In this document: piece after piece, positions 51,481 through 62,639 of the stretch
Position numbering within the stretch: position 1 is the first letter of the stretch
Layout of the letters: the number at the start of each line of letters is the position of its first letter
Source of the DNA: Girardinichthys multiradiatus
Taxonomy: Eukaryota > Chordata > Actinopteri > Cyprinodontiformes > Goodeidae
Assembly: GCF_021462225.1 (NCBI RefSeq)
Contig: NC_061816.1
Span: 25,219,049-25,283,048 of the forward strand
Direction: 5' to 3'
Length of the DNA: 64,000 bases
The notes under the pieces: model-generated
Databases searched by the model: none
What the model saw: only the letters and a program-made list of their open reading frames with translations
What the model was told of the DNA's origin: nothing
Position numbers and translations under genes: made by a program

Positions 51481-52960
51481 GGGACCTCTCAGTCCCTGAG
51501 TGCACACAGTTGATAAACAGATTAAAACAAAAAGATGAATTAAAAAAACAACAAGAGCAGCCTTTAACTGACATAGCCATAATACTGAGGCCTTAAGAAA
51601 AGCACAGGAAAAAACTTTCAGCTTAACTGAAAACAAATAAGGGGGGGGGCGGACCGCCACCCATCCCAGTTTAGAATACCAAGGTAGCCCCAAATTATAA
51701 AGACTAAGGTGGTTTTAGAGGACGTGGTAAAGGAAGTTAAAAGAGGAGGTGACAATGTTGGATAGCATGTGTAATGTAGTAACTCAGAGGAGATTAGTAA
51801 GGGTTTAACTGCCATTTTTGTTGAACGTTTTCTCCTGTTTCTGTTAATTTAGGAAGGTAAGACGAATGCATTTGGTTTCAATTTCTTTTATCAGGTAAGT
51901 TTTATCTGTAAATGGCAGATCTGTTTTGGTTGTTATTTTGGCCTGGGTTAACCCTGAAGTTACAACAGTCTCCTTTTTGCACAACTTAAGTTTTGATACT
52001 AGATATTTCATATTCTTTAATTTTTTTTAGAGTTTTGTATTATTTAGAAGGGAATATGTGGAACAGTTAATCGGACATGAAAGTGGAAATAAACAGGAAT
52101 CGGATTGTGGAGACATCAAGAATACAATCATATACGAACGAAGGATGTTTAATTGGAAATGTAGTACTTCAATGTCATGGTTTAGCAAGATACTGGACAG
52201 CATTATCTGTCTTCTCAGAATGACATCAATCCAGACACTGGCTGTACAAGTCACCTTTTTGTGGCGTTGGACTCAAGAGACCTATGGACACATGAAGACT
52301 TTGTGGGACCCTGAACCAGGATAAATGCAATGCCAGAACAATAAAGTTGAAAAGAACAAATCTGTTACATATATTGTGGTGAATAGGAATGATGAACCAG
52401 GACCTGAGTGGCATGAAAGGTCCTTACAAATAGATGTTAACAATGCATATTAGATTCAATACAGGAATCTCTCATTCAGATTGGCCGAGAATGAGTTTTC
52501 TCTGGCGCCTCCAGACGTTTTCACCCGCCTTTTAGGATGGGTGGGTTTTTTGACTGGTAGGACCCAAGCTGACCTGAAGGTCCCCTTCATCGACAAGTAG
52601 TTTGTGAGTTCGACAGACAGGGATGTTTGTCCAAGGGTGGGTTGATGACATGTGTTCCTGAAGGAGACTTTTGGGAAGAGCTACAGAGTAGCTGGATTTG
52701 GTCTAATTAATGAATAGGTTTAGTATATCAGAGTCTAACACAATTAAAATAATGTGCGCATAGGAACTTTAAATAGGATCTTAATTAATTAGTTGAACCC
52801 GAAATTTCAGACCTAAATAAGAGCAATCATTTAGGGTTGCTTAATTTTGTACATAATGTAATTTCACTTCTTTCAATAATCGTTCACATTTTTATTCATT
52901 TTACTCACTGGCATGAATATAAGACCTCTCTCAGCTGTTAATTAGCTTAAAAACCTAATT
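51481..52960. other. unassigned internal sequence of a retroelement
   Basis: Between the gag remnant and the polypurine tract at 52961. Short frames occur (for example 52058-52324) but no RT, integrase or envelope motif is recognised. The right side belongs to the element that ends in LTR-Y copy 2, the left side to the LTR-Z element; the join is not located. Confidence 0.4.
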
Positions 52961-52970
52961 AAAGGGGGGG
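52961..52970 (+). other. polypurine tract of LTR-Y element
   Basis: AAAGGGGGGG four bases before the LTR start TGTGGAAGC. It primes plus-strand synthesis and shows that 52975 is the start of a 3' LTR. Confidence 0.7.
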
Positions 52971-53408
52971 TATATGTGGAAGCTTAAAGCTTTGTTTGTT
53001 AGATTAAAAGTGTTACTATTGTTTTTACCATTGTTCTGGGCATAAGGAAGAGGTCCCTGTGAGCAGCATGCAAAGCCTGTCTGGGAACAAATTACATAAG
53101 TGAAAGTTTTTGATGTGAGGAATGATTGATGGACTTGTTATTGTAGAAGTGAACTTGTAAGCTGGAAAGAATTATGATATCCTGAATCCTGCCAGGTCGC
53201 TTTGACATTAGAGTTCAGCGGTCCAGATAAGCTAATGAAATTGTTATGGTACAAACTGTCACGTAGACCAGTTTGATTTCCTGCAGATGTTTCCTGGAAC
53301 TGCGTTTGAGAACCAATGTTGTGAGTGCCAAAATGTGCTTAAGTGAAAGGGTACATCTGGTTGGTCAAAGAGTCTCACATACACAACAATGATATGACTG
53401 TTGTATAT

Positions 53409-53845
53409 TGTAATGGAAAATTCTTTTAAAGTGCTCTGATATTCCCTTCACCTCTCTCCTCTGACCTCTGTGTTTTATTAGTGTTCTGTTATTTAGAGCA
53501 GATGGACTCTAAATTCAAATGCTGGAGAGTTTTATGGTTAACACTTCCTGAAGTGTATATTTCAAGGGAAGGTAGATGGGTGCCCTCATAAATAACTTTG
53601 TTAACTCTGACCCGGGGAGGGTCTAGGGGCCATATTTCTAAAACTCTTTAAAGTTGAGATAACACCCTCATTTTTGGTATAAATACTGTTTGTGATTTCT
53701 GTTCGTGGCTCTGTTTCACTGACTAACCTCAGTGTCAGGGTCTTCAAACGCTGAATGCCTTTGAATAAAACTTATAAGACAAAGTCCGGATTTTCTCTTG
53801 TTATGAGTCAACTTCTACCCACTTTGATAAGAAAATTCCACAACA
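53409..53845 (+). repeat. ERV-B 5' LTR (437 bp)
   Basis: TGTAATGGAAAATTC ... AAAATTCCACAACA. GGTATAAATACTG (53676-53688) is a good TATA box, and TTTGAATAAAACTTA (53760-53774) the poly(A) signal. Shares its 3' third with the ERV-A LTR type. Confidence 0.95.
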
Positions 53846-53846
53846 A

Positions 53847-53867
53847 TTTTAGCGTCACGAACAGGAT
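53847..53867 (+). other. ERV-B primer-binding site
   Basis: TTTTAGCGTCACGAACAGG follows the 5' LTR directly. Identical to the ERV-A site. The tRNA is not assigned. Confidence 0.7.
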
Positions 53868-54301
53868 CTAACGTGCCAGAGGAGACCGCAGGAGGGGGAC
53901 ACGGACGCCTGGCCAGCCTGGAGACGTTGTCCTCAGTCCACCTCCATATTACGGTAGTGGAGTCCGGGTGTCCGCCTGCGGCTTCTGGCTGATTAGATCC
54001 GAACAATTTGTCGTAAAATATATCTGGGTGAGAAGTTGCTCTGTATGATATAATGTATATTATTATTTTTATTACACATTAACCATCATCTCCTAACTAA
54101 TTAATTAGGTTCCAGAGTTGCGAGAGGGAGGACATCAGCTGAGGGCCCGGTTACCCTGCAAAAGGAATGGCAGGGAGGTTCTCATTGGTAACAATGGGAT
54201 AAAGCAAAACAGGTGCGGGTGGTTTTTAGCAATTTTCTACACCTCATAAAGGAGAAAAGCCAGACGGCAGACGTGCCGCTGAACGGGTAAAAAAAAAAGA
54301 A

Positions 54302-54319
54302 ATGGTTCCGGAACCTTGA
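54302..54319 (+). pseudogene. ERV-B gag start, destroyed
   Basis: At the place homologous to the ERV-A gag start the ATG is followed by four codons and a TGA, because one G of the ATGGG context is missing. Downstream homology to ERV-A continues for about 180 bases in broken frames. No Gag could be made from this copy. Confidence 0.6.
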
Positions 54320-54816
54320 GGCATCAGGGGTGTCTCCTTCTTCATACTCTGATTTATAAAATAATGAAAGGAAAAAGTGGGGATGATTGTGTTAAATGTG
54401 CTTTAATTTGGAAGACAAGTTTGGTTTTTCACAGCGTGGAAGTTTGAGTGTAAATAAGTTAAATAGTTTAAAAAGTTTCAAGTAAAACAGTTGATGGAAA
54501 AATAAATTAAAAAAAACATAAGAAAAGATTAAAAAGCACAGAGTGCATCAATTAAGGGGTTAAAGAGTTAAAACTTTCCTGAAGGAAGTTTTGTTTGTCT
54601 TAAATATTGCGATCAGTCAGAAAAGAAGGTAAAAGTGAAAAGGGACATTAGAGAGTCGAAAAGAAAGTTGTTTTAGAAAGGAGTATAATGCATGTTGTGG
54701 AAGGAAGTGACAGGCAGGGGGACAACTGACTGACTGACTGATAATATTTCTTTGTACAAAATCTGAACCTATACTAAACTTTTCTTTTGCCTCTCTCACA
54801 CACAAATACACACATA

Positions 54817-56384
54817 CAGGTCCTTCTCAAAACATTAGCATATTGTGATAAAGTTAATTATTTTCTATAATGTAATGATGAACATTTAATATTCATATAT
54901 TTTAGATTCATTGCACACTAACTGAAATATTTCAGGTCCTTTATTGTCTTAATACGGATGATTTTGGCATACAGCTCATGAAAACCCAAAATTCCTATCT
55001 CACAAAATTAGCATATTTCATCCGACCAATAAAAGAAAAGTGTTTTTAATACAAAAAACGTCAACCTTCAAATAATTATGCACAGTTATGCACTCAATAC
55101 TTGGTCGGGAATCCTTTGGCAGAAATGACTGCTTCAATGCGGCGTGGCATGGAGGCAATCAGCCTGTGGCACTGCAGAGGTCTTATGGAGGCCCAGGATG
55201 CTTCGATAGCGGCCTTTAGCTCATCCAGAGTGTTGGGTCTTGAGTCTCTCAACGTTCTCTTCCCAATATCCCACAGATTCTCTATGGGGTTCAGGTCAGG
55301 AGAGTTGGCAGGCCAATTGAGCACAGTGATACCATGGTCAGTAAACCATTTACCAGTGGTTTTGGCACTGTGAGCAGGTGCCAGGTCGTGCTGAAAAATG
55401 AAATCTTCATCTCCATAAAGCTTTTCAGCAGATGGAAGCATGAAGTGCTCCAAAATCTCCTGATAGCTAGCTGCATTGAACCTGCCCTTAATAAAACACA
55501 GTGGACCAACACCAGCAGCTGACACGGCACCCCAGACCATCACTGACTGTGGGTACTTGACACTGGACTTCTGGCATTTTGGCATTTCCTTCTCCCCAGT
55601 CTTCCTCCAGACTCTGGCACCTTGATTTCCGAATGACATGCAGAATTTGCTTTCATCCGAAAAAAGTACTTTGGACCACTGAGCAACAGTCCAGTGCTGC
55701 TTCTCTGTAGCCCAGGTCTGGGGAATGCGGCACCTGTAGCCCATTTCCTGCACACGCCTGTGCACGGTGGCTCTGGATGTTTCTACTCCAGACTCAGTCC
55801 ACTGCTTCCGCAGGTCCCCCAAGGTCTGGAATCGGCCCTTCTCCAAAATCTTCCTCAGGGTCCGGTCACCTCTTCTCGTTGTGCAGCGTTTTCTGCCACA
55901 CCTTTTCCTTCCCACAGACTTCCCACTGAGGTGCCTTGATACAGCACTTTGGGAACAGCCTATTCGTTCAGAAATTTCTTTCTGTGTCTTACCCTCTTGC
56001 TTGAGGGTGTCAATAGTGGCCTTCTGGACAGCAGTCAGGTCGGCAGTCTTACCCATGATTGGGGTTTTGAGTGATGAACCAGGTTGGGAGTTTTAAAGGC
56101 CGCAGGTATCTTTTGCAGGTGTTTAGAGTTAACTCGTTGATTCAGATGATTAGGTTCATAGCTCGTTTAGAGACCCTTTTAATGATATGCTAATTTTGCG
56201 AGATAGGAATTTTGGGTTTTCATGAGCTGTATGCCAAAATCATCCGTATTAAGACAATAAAAGACCTGAAATATTTCAGTTAGTGTGCAATGAATCTAAA
56301 ATATATGAATGTTAAATTTTCATCATGACATTATGGAAAATAATGAACTTTATCACAATATGCTAATTTTTTGAGAAGGACCTG
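54817..56384 (-). mobile_element. Tc1-like transposon, copy 2, inside ERV-B
   Basis: Flanked by TA (54815-54816 and 56385-56386). Ends CAGGTCCTTCTC and GAGAAGGACCTG, with terminal repeats of about 210 bases matching each other and those of copy 1 at 16703-18284. It inserted after the provirus and thus is the youngest dated event in the window. Confidence 0.95.
55094..56056 (-). CDS. Tc1 transposase (DD34E), 320 codons, internal 14-residue deletion
   Basis: An uninterrupted frame from MGKTADLTAVQKATIDTL to the usual C-terminal AVISAKGFPTKY. Helix-turn-helix units are at about residues 10-45 and 68-105. Catalytic residues are Asp134 (LFSDESK), Asp224 (QHDLAPAH) and Glu259 (SPDLNPIEN), with 34 residues between the last two. 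Compared with copy 1 it lacks 42 bases, which removes 14 residues after residue 113 (VKPLLNQKQRQKRL), between the DNA-binding and catalytic parts. Frame, start, stop and catalytic triad are intact, so it is a CDS, but activity is doubtful because of the deletion in a conserved linker. Confidence 0.85.
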   Translation of the reverse strand: MGKTADLTAVQKATIDTLKQEGKTQKEISERIGCSQSAVSRHLSGKSVGRKRCGRKRCTTRRGDRTLRKILEKGRFQTLGDLRKQWTESGVETSRATVHRRVQEMGYRCRIPQTWATEKQHWTVAQWSKVLFSDESKFCMSFGNQGARVWRKTGEKEMPKCQKSSVKYPQSVMVWGAVSAAGVGPLCFIKGRFNAASYQEILEHFMLPSAEKLYGDEDFIFQHDLAPAHSAKTTGKWFTDHGITVLNWPANSPDLNPIENLWDIGKRTLRDSRPNTLDELKAAIEASWASIRPLQCHRLIASMPRRIEAVISAKGFPTKY

Positions 56385-56386
56385 TA

Positions 56387-59300
56387 TATGGGATTTGAGT
56401 TCAACATCTGCGTTTTTGAGTCTGGATTTTAGAAACCTGCCCTTCCCATGGCTACTCCGCCAGAGACACTTCTCCAGAACGGCCTGAAAGAGAGAGATCT
56501 GCCTTCCTGCATGTTGAAAATCGCAGTGTGACTTTCTACAAAAAAACGAAACTCAGAAGAAGTCTGGACCCACTGAGATGGACAAAGATCCATGTTGTTT
56601 GCAAGAGCCAGAAGAGCGATACACTGGATTTATATTGAAAGCACATCTTATGCGGGCAGAAGAGAAACCGGAGCAAAGTTTCTTCTTTCTCCCTCCTGGA
56701 GAAGTTAAAGTGGACAAAGAATGATTGAATGTCTCACCAACAGACCTGGGAAGGACCTGGTTGTTTTTTGGACTGATAGAGGACTGTGTGCCATGACAGT
56801 CTGACTGTGGAGCGATTTAGAAACTGATGGGGGTAACGTACAAACACACACACATTTGCATAAATCTTTTCCTATTTTCTGCAACGAAGAACGCTTATTA
56901 ACCGCTGCTCATGTGACGCTTGCTAGACGTTGACAGATATAGCGGTTTAAAATATTATTTTAGGGTTAGAAAAGTATCTTTAAAAGGGTGATAACTTAAC
57001 TCATTTGATACTTTCTAGTTAATTATTTTAGAGAAACAAGTTATCTTTCGTCGTGGAATATTCAGGGTCAATTATTATAGTTATTAAAAGTTATTAAAAG
57101 CAGAGGAAGTTACAACATCTCCAAAACTCAGCAGTAACCATGTGTTTCTATGTTATTCTCAGGACAGATCTCATGAAGGAGCATTTTTAAAACCCAGCGC
57201 ATGTGTAAAACCTGATGGGCTTCTCCTTCAGGCATTTTCTGTTGTCAGAGTTTGTATCCCATAAATCTAATGGGTAGAGACCTCTTTAAAACAGGCTTAG
57301 TTCTACTGCAGATGGTCTTCATACAGTTTCTGACACAGTACTTACAGTTTGGTGCAGTTTTTGTCCGCAAGTGCTAACTGACGCTTATGGAAAGTACAAA
57401 TTCATTGTTTTTCACAGCAGCTGCTGGGAAGAGGTTATATTAGGTTTTTTCTTCCCTCTTCTGATTCATGCAGCGTGTTGATTTACACTGTATCTTATAT
57501 CAGGTCCTGACAAAAAACTATGAAAGGTTTGGTTCTGCAGGTTCTTTTTTCTCCCTTTGGAGAAGGAAAGGACACCTGATCAGTTCTGTGTTGCATAGAA
57601 ATATTAAAACACTTGTTGTTTTCTAAGATATCACCAGCTAAAAAACGTTTTAAACTTTTGAGAGTAATTGGTTTTGTTAAACACATTTTCCTTGGTAAAA
57701 CAAACCTTTAAAATGAGTATGAAAAAATGGGGTTATTTAGAAAGAATCTGATTGGACAGTGGTACCACACAAAAATTAAACTAATCTCATGCTTCCTAAA
57801 AGACTCTGCATGAAAAGGCCTTCAGAACTGTGGAGTTATTTTCCACCACAGCAACACGTTTTTTTTAAGCATGCTTTTTCTTTATTTTAAAACAGATCTG
57901 GTTTTTGTTCTTGTTTTTTTTAGCATAATGTTTGTCTGAAGCTTCTTATGAACTGGGTTAGGAGCAAATATGATCTGAGGTAAATTAGGAGCTGTGAACT
58001 AATAATTTTAAATCTGATTATGGTCCAAGCAGAAACAATATATTTAGCCAATCCTTCAATCTCTGCAGAAAGTTAACACCATTGTTCAATGCAGTAGTAC
58101 TCAACTTGTGGTTCCTGGACTCCTGAAGCCTGTAAGCCATAGATTTTGGGTCCATGAAATTATAATACTTAATTAAAGGTAGACCGATTACCTATTAAAA
58201 TAGATCTAAGTCAATGATGAGTTCCAGTCATTTTGGTGACTTTGAAATGCAATAATACTCAAAAAGTTCTAAACTGGGGAACACAGATTGGGGTTGAAGA
58301 GTTTAGTTTTGGAACCAAGGTTAGGATTTTTATAACAGAATCAAGACAAGTAAAATCCTTTATTTTAGGAAAAGAAAGGAAATAAAGGCCCTCTTAACAG
58401 TAAGAGGATGGTCGGCTCAAACTCAAGTCTCCTTGTTTGATTTCTTAAGGTTTAAAGATTAAAAGAATACATATGAGTACAAAGGTACACAAGGTGATTT
58501 CAGATTATTAAGATATAAAATATTGAAACATTTATCACCATTTGGATTATTAAAGAGGGGTTCTAGTAATAAGTTCTCCCCAACTCTCAAATTTTAAATA
58601 ACCCAAATTAAAGAAAATGATGTTTGTTCTTTTTGAAACACTATGTGGGAAAAAGTCCAGTTTGGAGGCAAGCTTCTTATCTTAATTTCTGATTAAGTCA
58701 AACACTGCAGTTTTGTTTAGTTTGGGTATAACATGAAAATGTCAACGCTGACTTTTCTAATTTCCCCTCGGGGATCAATAAAGTATCTTTGAATTTGAAT
58801 TGAATTAAATTAAAAATACTTCTTTGCATTTAACTTGAAATTCTGCAATACAGCTGCGATCAAATTGAGCCAAACAAAAAGAGAACTATAACAATAACTC
58901 TCAGGATTGTAGTTATTATTACAGAGTTACAGTACAAAGAATTAGCAAAAGGTTTCAGCATCAGTAAATTTGGATTAATTTAAGAGAAAACTGTTGCTGT
59001 GCTTCTAAATACTTTGAGATGTTTTGGACTATGTGCACTCATTTTTAAAAAGGATCCTGACGATTGTCATAACAAAATTTATCAATTATAGCATTAAAAG
59101 ATATGGTTGAGAAAACATATTCTGAAAATAGATTGTTAAAAATTTCTTTGAATTCTTGAAGCTTCAAATTTGGCCATTTGTCTGTCTTTGATGTTTTGTC
59201 TTTGTTTTGATGGAATGAATGTTTGTTATATATGTTGCATGAAACAATAATCCATGTTTAGAATAATGTTTCTAAATCCCAGATTGATTAAACTTTGAGT

Positions 59301-60600
59301 TTTCAGGAGAGTTAAGAAACAGCTTGTTTCTGAGGTAGGTGCATGTTAACAGTTTTGTAGTTTAAGTTACACTAATGTGGGATGGGATGAAGAAACTGTG
59401 GGTCTGCCCATAGGCTGCCAATCAGAGGTTTGTTCTGCCTGACTCCGCCCACCTACTAGGTTGGTTCATGTCTTTGTTGTCATGGTAACGCTCAGCACCT
59501 CCCTTCCTGAGTTTTAACAGTTTAAGAGACAATAGAATCAAAATGCTTGTAGTGATTGTTGCCTTAAAAACATGTTTGTTTGTTTTTTTTGTATAATGAT
59601 TAAGGATGTAGCATGACTTTTAGATTTATGTGTTTTATTACTAAAAGGTTAATTAAATAGTTTAAACTAGTTTGAAGAATTAGTTTTGCATGCAGAATCA
59701 TTGGTGATTTATTAGATTGAAAGTTTCCCTGGTACCATTAAACTAGCTGACAGTTCAAGATATGCAAAAGTAAGGAATATATTTTTGATAAAGAATCAGA
59801 GTCATGCCTTTATACTTGGTGGGAATTATTTATTAGATTCAATTTGTAGGGTTTATTCATTCGAATTACATTGGATGTCCATTAATCTAATACTCATCTT
59901 CTTACAAGACAAATCAGGATGATATGTGATTAATTTCTAAGTGAAACATTGACAAACTGAATAACTAAAGTTTGTGTTTAGTTGTTAATGGAACTGAATT
60001 GCAGTTAAAAACATCTGGATTTTCTTTATGTTGCTTTCGTTAAATTCATAGTGACACATAGTTATGTCAGAATTAATTTCTTTGGTTCTAGGTAATGTGA
60101 TTTTGGTTACTAAAACATTTTTGTACAAACTTTTTGCTGGATTGTCGCATGGGTTGGACCCTGCGCCAGAAGAGGGGAATGTCAGAATAATGCAACATGG
60201 GGTTCCAAAAGTTTTAGCACTCATGGGAAAAAGGGTAGCTCATACCTCCAGTGAGGACTTAGTGACAATGCGAGAGAGACGTTGTACTTTGTTTCTATAA
60301 ATGGTGCATAGCTCCCTAAGACCACATTCTGAAAACCTCTCTGAAATTATGGTGTTGATTTTTTGTGAAATTTTATATCTCCACAGATTAGACCCTTTTT
60401 GAAATTATTTTTGGGTATTCTGAAACTATGAAATGTTGACCTGTAATCAGACCTTCCTCAAACATCATGTCACATTTTTTATATTCAGAATATTTAGCTG
60501 ATGGTCATTGCTAGTATATCAGGTGAAGTCAGAAGATCAATTCTTTTGATTTTGTTGGATGTTTTGATGAAGTTCATGTAGTTAAGCACTTAGGTTTGAG
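56387..60600 (+). other. ERV-B internal stretch without retroviral coding
   Basis: About 4.2 kb, mostly AT-rich. At 56400-56830 it is less AT-rich, with an open stretch of about 60 codons (KNETQKKSGPTEMDKDP... ending VDKE) and a possible splice donor GGGG/GTAACG at 56828-56835. A LINE tail (TTTCCCCTCGGGGATCAATAAAGTATC) is at 58766-58792. 59440-59480 has GACTCCGCCCACC. No matrix, capsid, protease or RT motif was found. It could be captured host sequence, decayed viral sequence, or a non-coding cargo. Confidence 0.5.
58756..58806 (+). mobile_element. LINE 3' tail fragment
   Basis: TTTTCTAATTTCCCCTCGGGGATCAATAAAGTATCTTTG followed by AATTTGAATTGAATT. Plus-strand version of the tail at 12812-12856. 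It sits inside the ERV-B internal region. Confidence 0.6.
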
Positions 60601-60627
60601 AATGGGACTTAGAATTGAAAATTAGCC

Positions 60628-61129
60628 AAATGTTGTGAAGGCTCTGCCTATTGTTCTCACTTATATGAGATTGAGACAAAGGACAGAGGCAAATCTCAGT
60701 CCTTTTGAAGTGCTGTGTGGCAGGTCTCCTAATTTGGACATGGGGATATTGCCAAGATAATTTTCTTCCACATCTTTGTGTGAAGGTAGGATGTTGTTTT
60801 ACTGTCAAAACCTGTCCACTGTGTTTTCTCAAGTTTCACAGACGGTGAAGGCTGCATTACCAGAAACAGCCACTTCCACCCTCCAGTTCTTTATTCCTGG
60901 CGACTGGATTCTGGTCAGAGAATCTAGGAAAAAACACAGGAAGTCCAGGTGCTGGAATGGCCCATATCAGATCCTACTAGACACCCAGGAAAGCTGCAGG
61001 AAAGCTGCAGGAAAGCTCCAGCTCCTCCAGCTTCATCTGGCTTCCAGGACACAAGTCATCTTCCAACTGGATCATCCACGGCCTGAAAGGTGTGAGGACA
61101 CCGGACCACCACAAGACAAAGAACTGTAA
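60628..61129 (+). pseudogene. ERV-B integrase, C-terminal part
   Basis: The frame reads ALPIVLTYMRLRQ and LSPFEVLCGRSPN, the end of the integrase core, then after one TAA (near 60759) continues in the same frame. It has GDWILVRE and RCWNGPYQILL, the GPY/F-type C-terminal domain of class I and gypsy integrases. A triple AGGAAAGCTGC-type duplication at about 60988-61018 adds residues in the domain. It ends at 61129. The zinc-binding and catalytic parts are absent. Confidence 0.7.
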
Positions 61130-61676
61130 GCTGATCACTGGCGAGTGATTGAAGAGGTGGTTGAAGAACACTGTTCTTACAAGGGCACAATAATCCCTTG
61201 GGCAGTGCAACGTTATTTCAGAATCTACTTAAGGCCATCGCATTGCCTGAAAGTTAGAAGTCATAAGGTCATTTGCCTCACTGCACACACACCACAGTGA
61301 GAGACACATAGGAAACATACAGGGAAGACTTCTACACATTGCACATAACCTTTCTCTGGATGATGAACTGGTGACGCCTGCAACAGAGAGACAGTCAAAT
61401 ATGCGCCACGATGCTTATTCTCCTTAATTTCTTAAGCAGGTTAGAGTTCCTGTTTCTAAATATATTTCTAGAGGAGCTTCCTACGACCGCCCACCTGTAC
61501 CAGACTGGTAACAGGACAGCTTGAAGCCACTCAGGAGAGTCAGCAGGATTTTTAGTTTTTTTAAGTTGTGTTTATAATTTGTTTTCTTTAAAAAAAACTG
61601 TTTGCTTTCAGTACCAGAAGAAAGGACATTCCACTTCAAGGTCACGATGCAGTTAAATGGAAGATAGTCTGTTCTG

Positions 61677-62033
61677 TTGCTAATAATTGGTATTGCAAAT
61701 ATTTTTATAACTCTTGTGTTCATTTTGGGAAAGGTACAGCAAAGACAATGTGTGGTTAATCTGACTAATAATATTCATCAGCGGATTCGAAGAGGGATTC
61801 ATCACTTTTCTGACTACTATGAACATGCTGATAATGTCTGGTGGCAACTGATGCATCAAACCGTGAGGAAGATAAGAAATGATTGTTGTTATGTTTGTTG
61901 TTTGATTTCACGTGCTATTAATGATCAACCATTTTTGGTACCAGTTCCTATTGATACTACTTATGCTCTAGCTACTTTCTTTCCAGATAACCGGTTGGTG
62001 GAGGTCGTTTTTCCTTTGGTGATGGTTTTGTAG
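61677..62033 (+). pseudogene. ERV-B envelope, N-terminal fragment
   Basis: A 118-codon frame whose first about 17 residues are hydrophobic (MLIIGIANIFITLVFIL), a likely signal peptide, followed by a basic segment RIRRGI and a Cys-containing region (CCYVCCLISRAI; FLVPVPID) of the sort found at the start of envelope surface units in fish class I ERVs (from memory). It stops 46 bases before the 3' LTR, so receptor-binding, cleavage site, fusion and membrane-anchor parts are missing. A pyrimidine-rich TGCTTTCAG at 61603-61611 may be the env splice acceptor. Confidence 0.55.
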
Positions 62034-62079
62034 AATTTTCTTTTAGTTATGTGATTATCTTGTAATCAGAAGAAAGGAG

Positions 62080-62516
62080 TGTAATGAAAAATTCTTTTAA
62101 AGTGCTCTGATATTTCCTTCACCTCTCTCCTCTGACCTCTGTGTTTTATTAGTGTTCTGTTATTTAGAGCAGATGGACTCTAAATTCAAATGCTGGAGGG
62201 TTTTATGGTTAACACTTCCTGAAGTGTATATTTCAAGGGAAGGTAGATGGGTGCCCTCATAAATAACTTTGTTAACTCTGACCCGGGGAGGGTCTAGGGG
62301 CCATATTTCTAAAACTCTTTGAAGTTGAGATAACACCCTCATTTTTGGTATAAATACTGTTTGTGATTTCTGTTTGTGGCTCTGTTTCACTGACTAACCT
62401 CAGTGTCAGGGTCTTCAAACGCTGAATGCCTTTGAATAAAACTTATAAGACAAAGTCCGGATTTTCTCTTGTTATGAGTCAACTTCTACCCACTTTGATA
62501 AGAAAATTCCACAACA
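62080..62516 (+). repeat. ERV-B 3' LTR (437 bp)
   Basis: TGTAATGAAAAATTC ... AAAATTCCACAACA. Differs from the 5' LTR at the eighth base (G/A), TTCCCTT/TTTCCTT, GAGAG/GAGGG, TTAAAG/TTGAAG and TTCGTG/TTTGTG. Followed by the ATAT duplication. Confidence 0.95.
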
Positions 62517-62639
62517 ATATGTATCTTGACTCATGAAAGGGATTTCGGGATTCATACATTTTTATGAGATTCAGAGTTAATAAATAAATGGTATTAAAAT
62601 AAAAGATCAATCTGGCGTTACATTTGTTGGGATACCGGC

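Larger units (their letters stand above)
53409..62516 (+). mobile_element. endogenous retrovirus ERV-B, full-length but defective provirus
   Basis: Two 437-bp LTRs in direct orientation (53409-53845 and 62080-62516), a primer site, a leader homologous to ERV-A, an integrase end, an envelope start, a polypurine tract (AGAAGAAAGGAG before 62080) and a perfect 4-bp target duplication ATAT. Hand alignment of the LTRs gives five differences, all transitions, and no gaps. A Tc1 transposon lies at 54817-56384. Gag is dead at its fifth codon. Capsid, protease, RT, RNase H and most of integrase and envelope are not visible. The roughly 4.2 kb at 56387-60600 has no recognised retroviral coding. It is thus non-autonomous, and with such similar LTRs it was probably defective when it inserted (inference). 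Confidence 0.9.
52975..62632 (+). repeat. LTR-Y, copy 2, split by provirus ERV-B
   Basis: Left part 52975-53408 and right part 62517-62632 flank ERV-B. The left part matches LTR-Y copy 1 (37799 onward) nearly throughout. The right part resumes with GTATCTTGACTCATGAAAGGGATTTCGGGATTC, which matches copy 1 at 38253-38295. The end at 62632 (GGCGTTACA) is inferred. The 4-bp ATAT at 53405-53408 and 62517-62520 is the duplication made by ERV-B. Confidence 0.8.

Noticed and set aside
60064..60300. 78-codon frame in ERV-B
   Set aside because: No retroviral or other motif, no splice context; left as part of the unassigned internal stretch.
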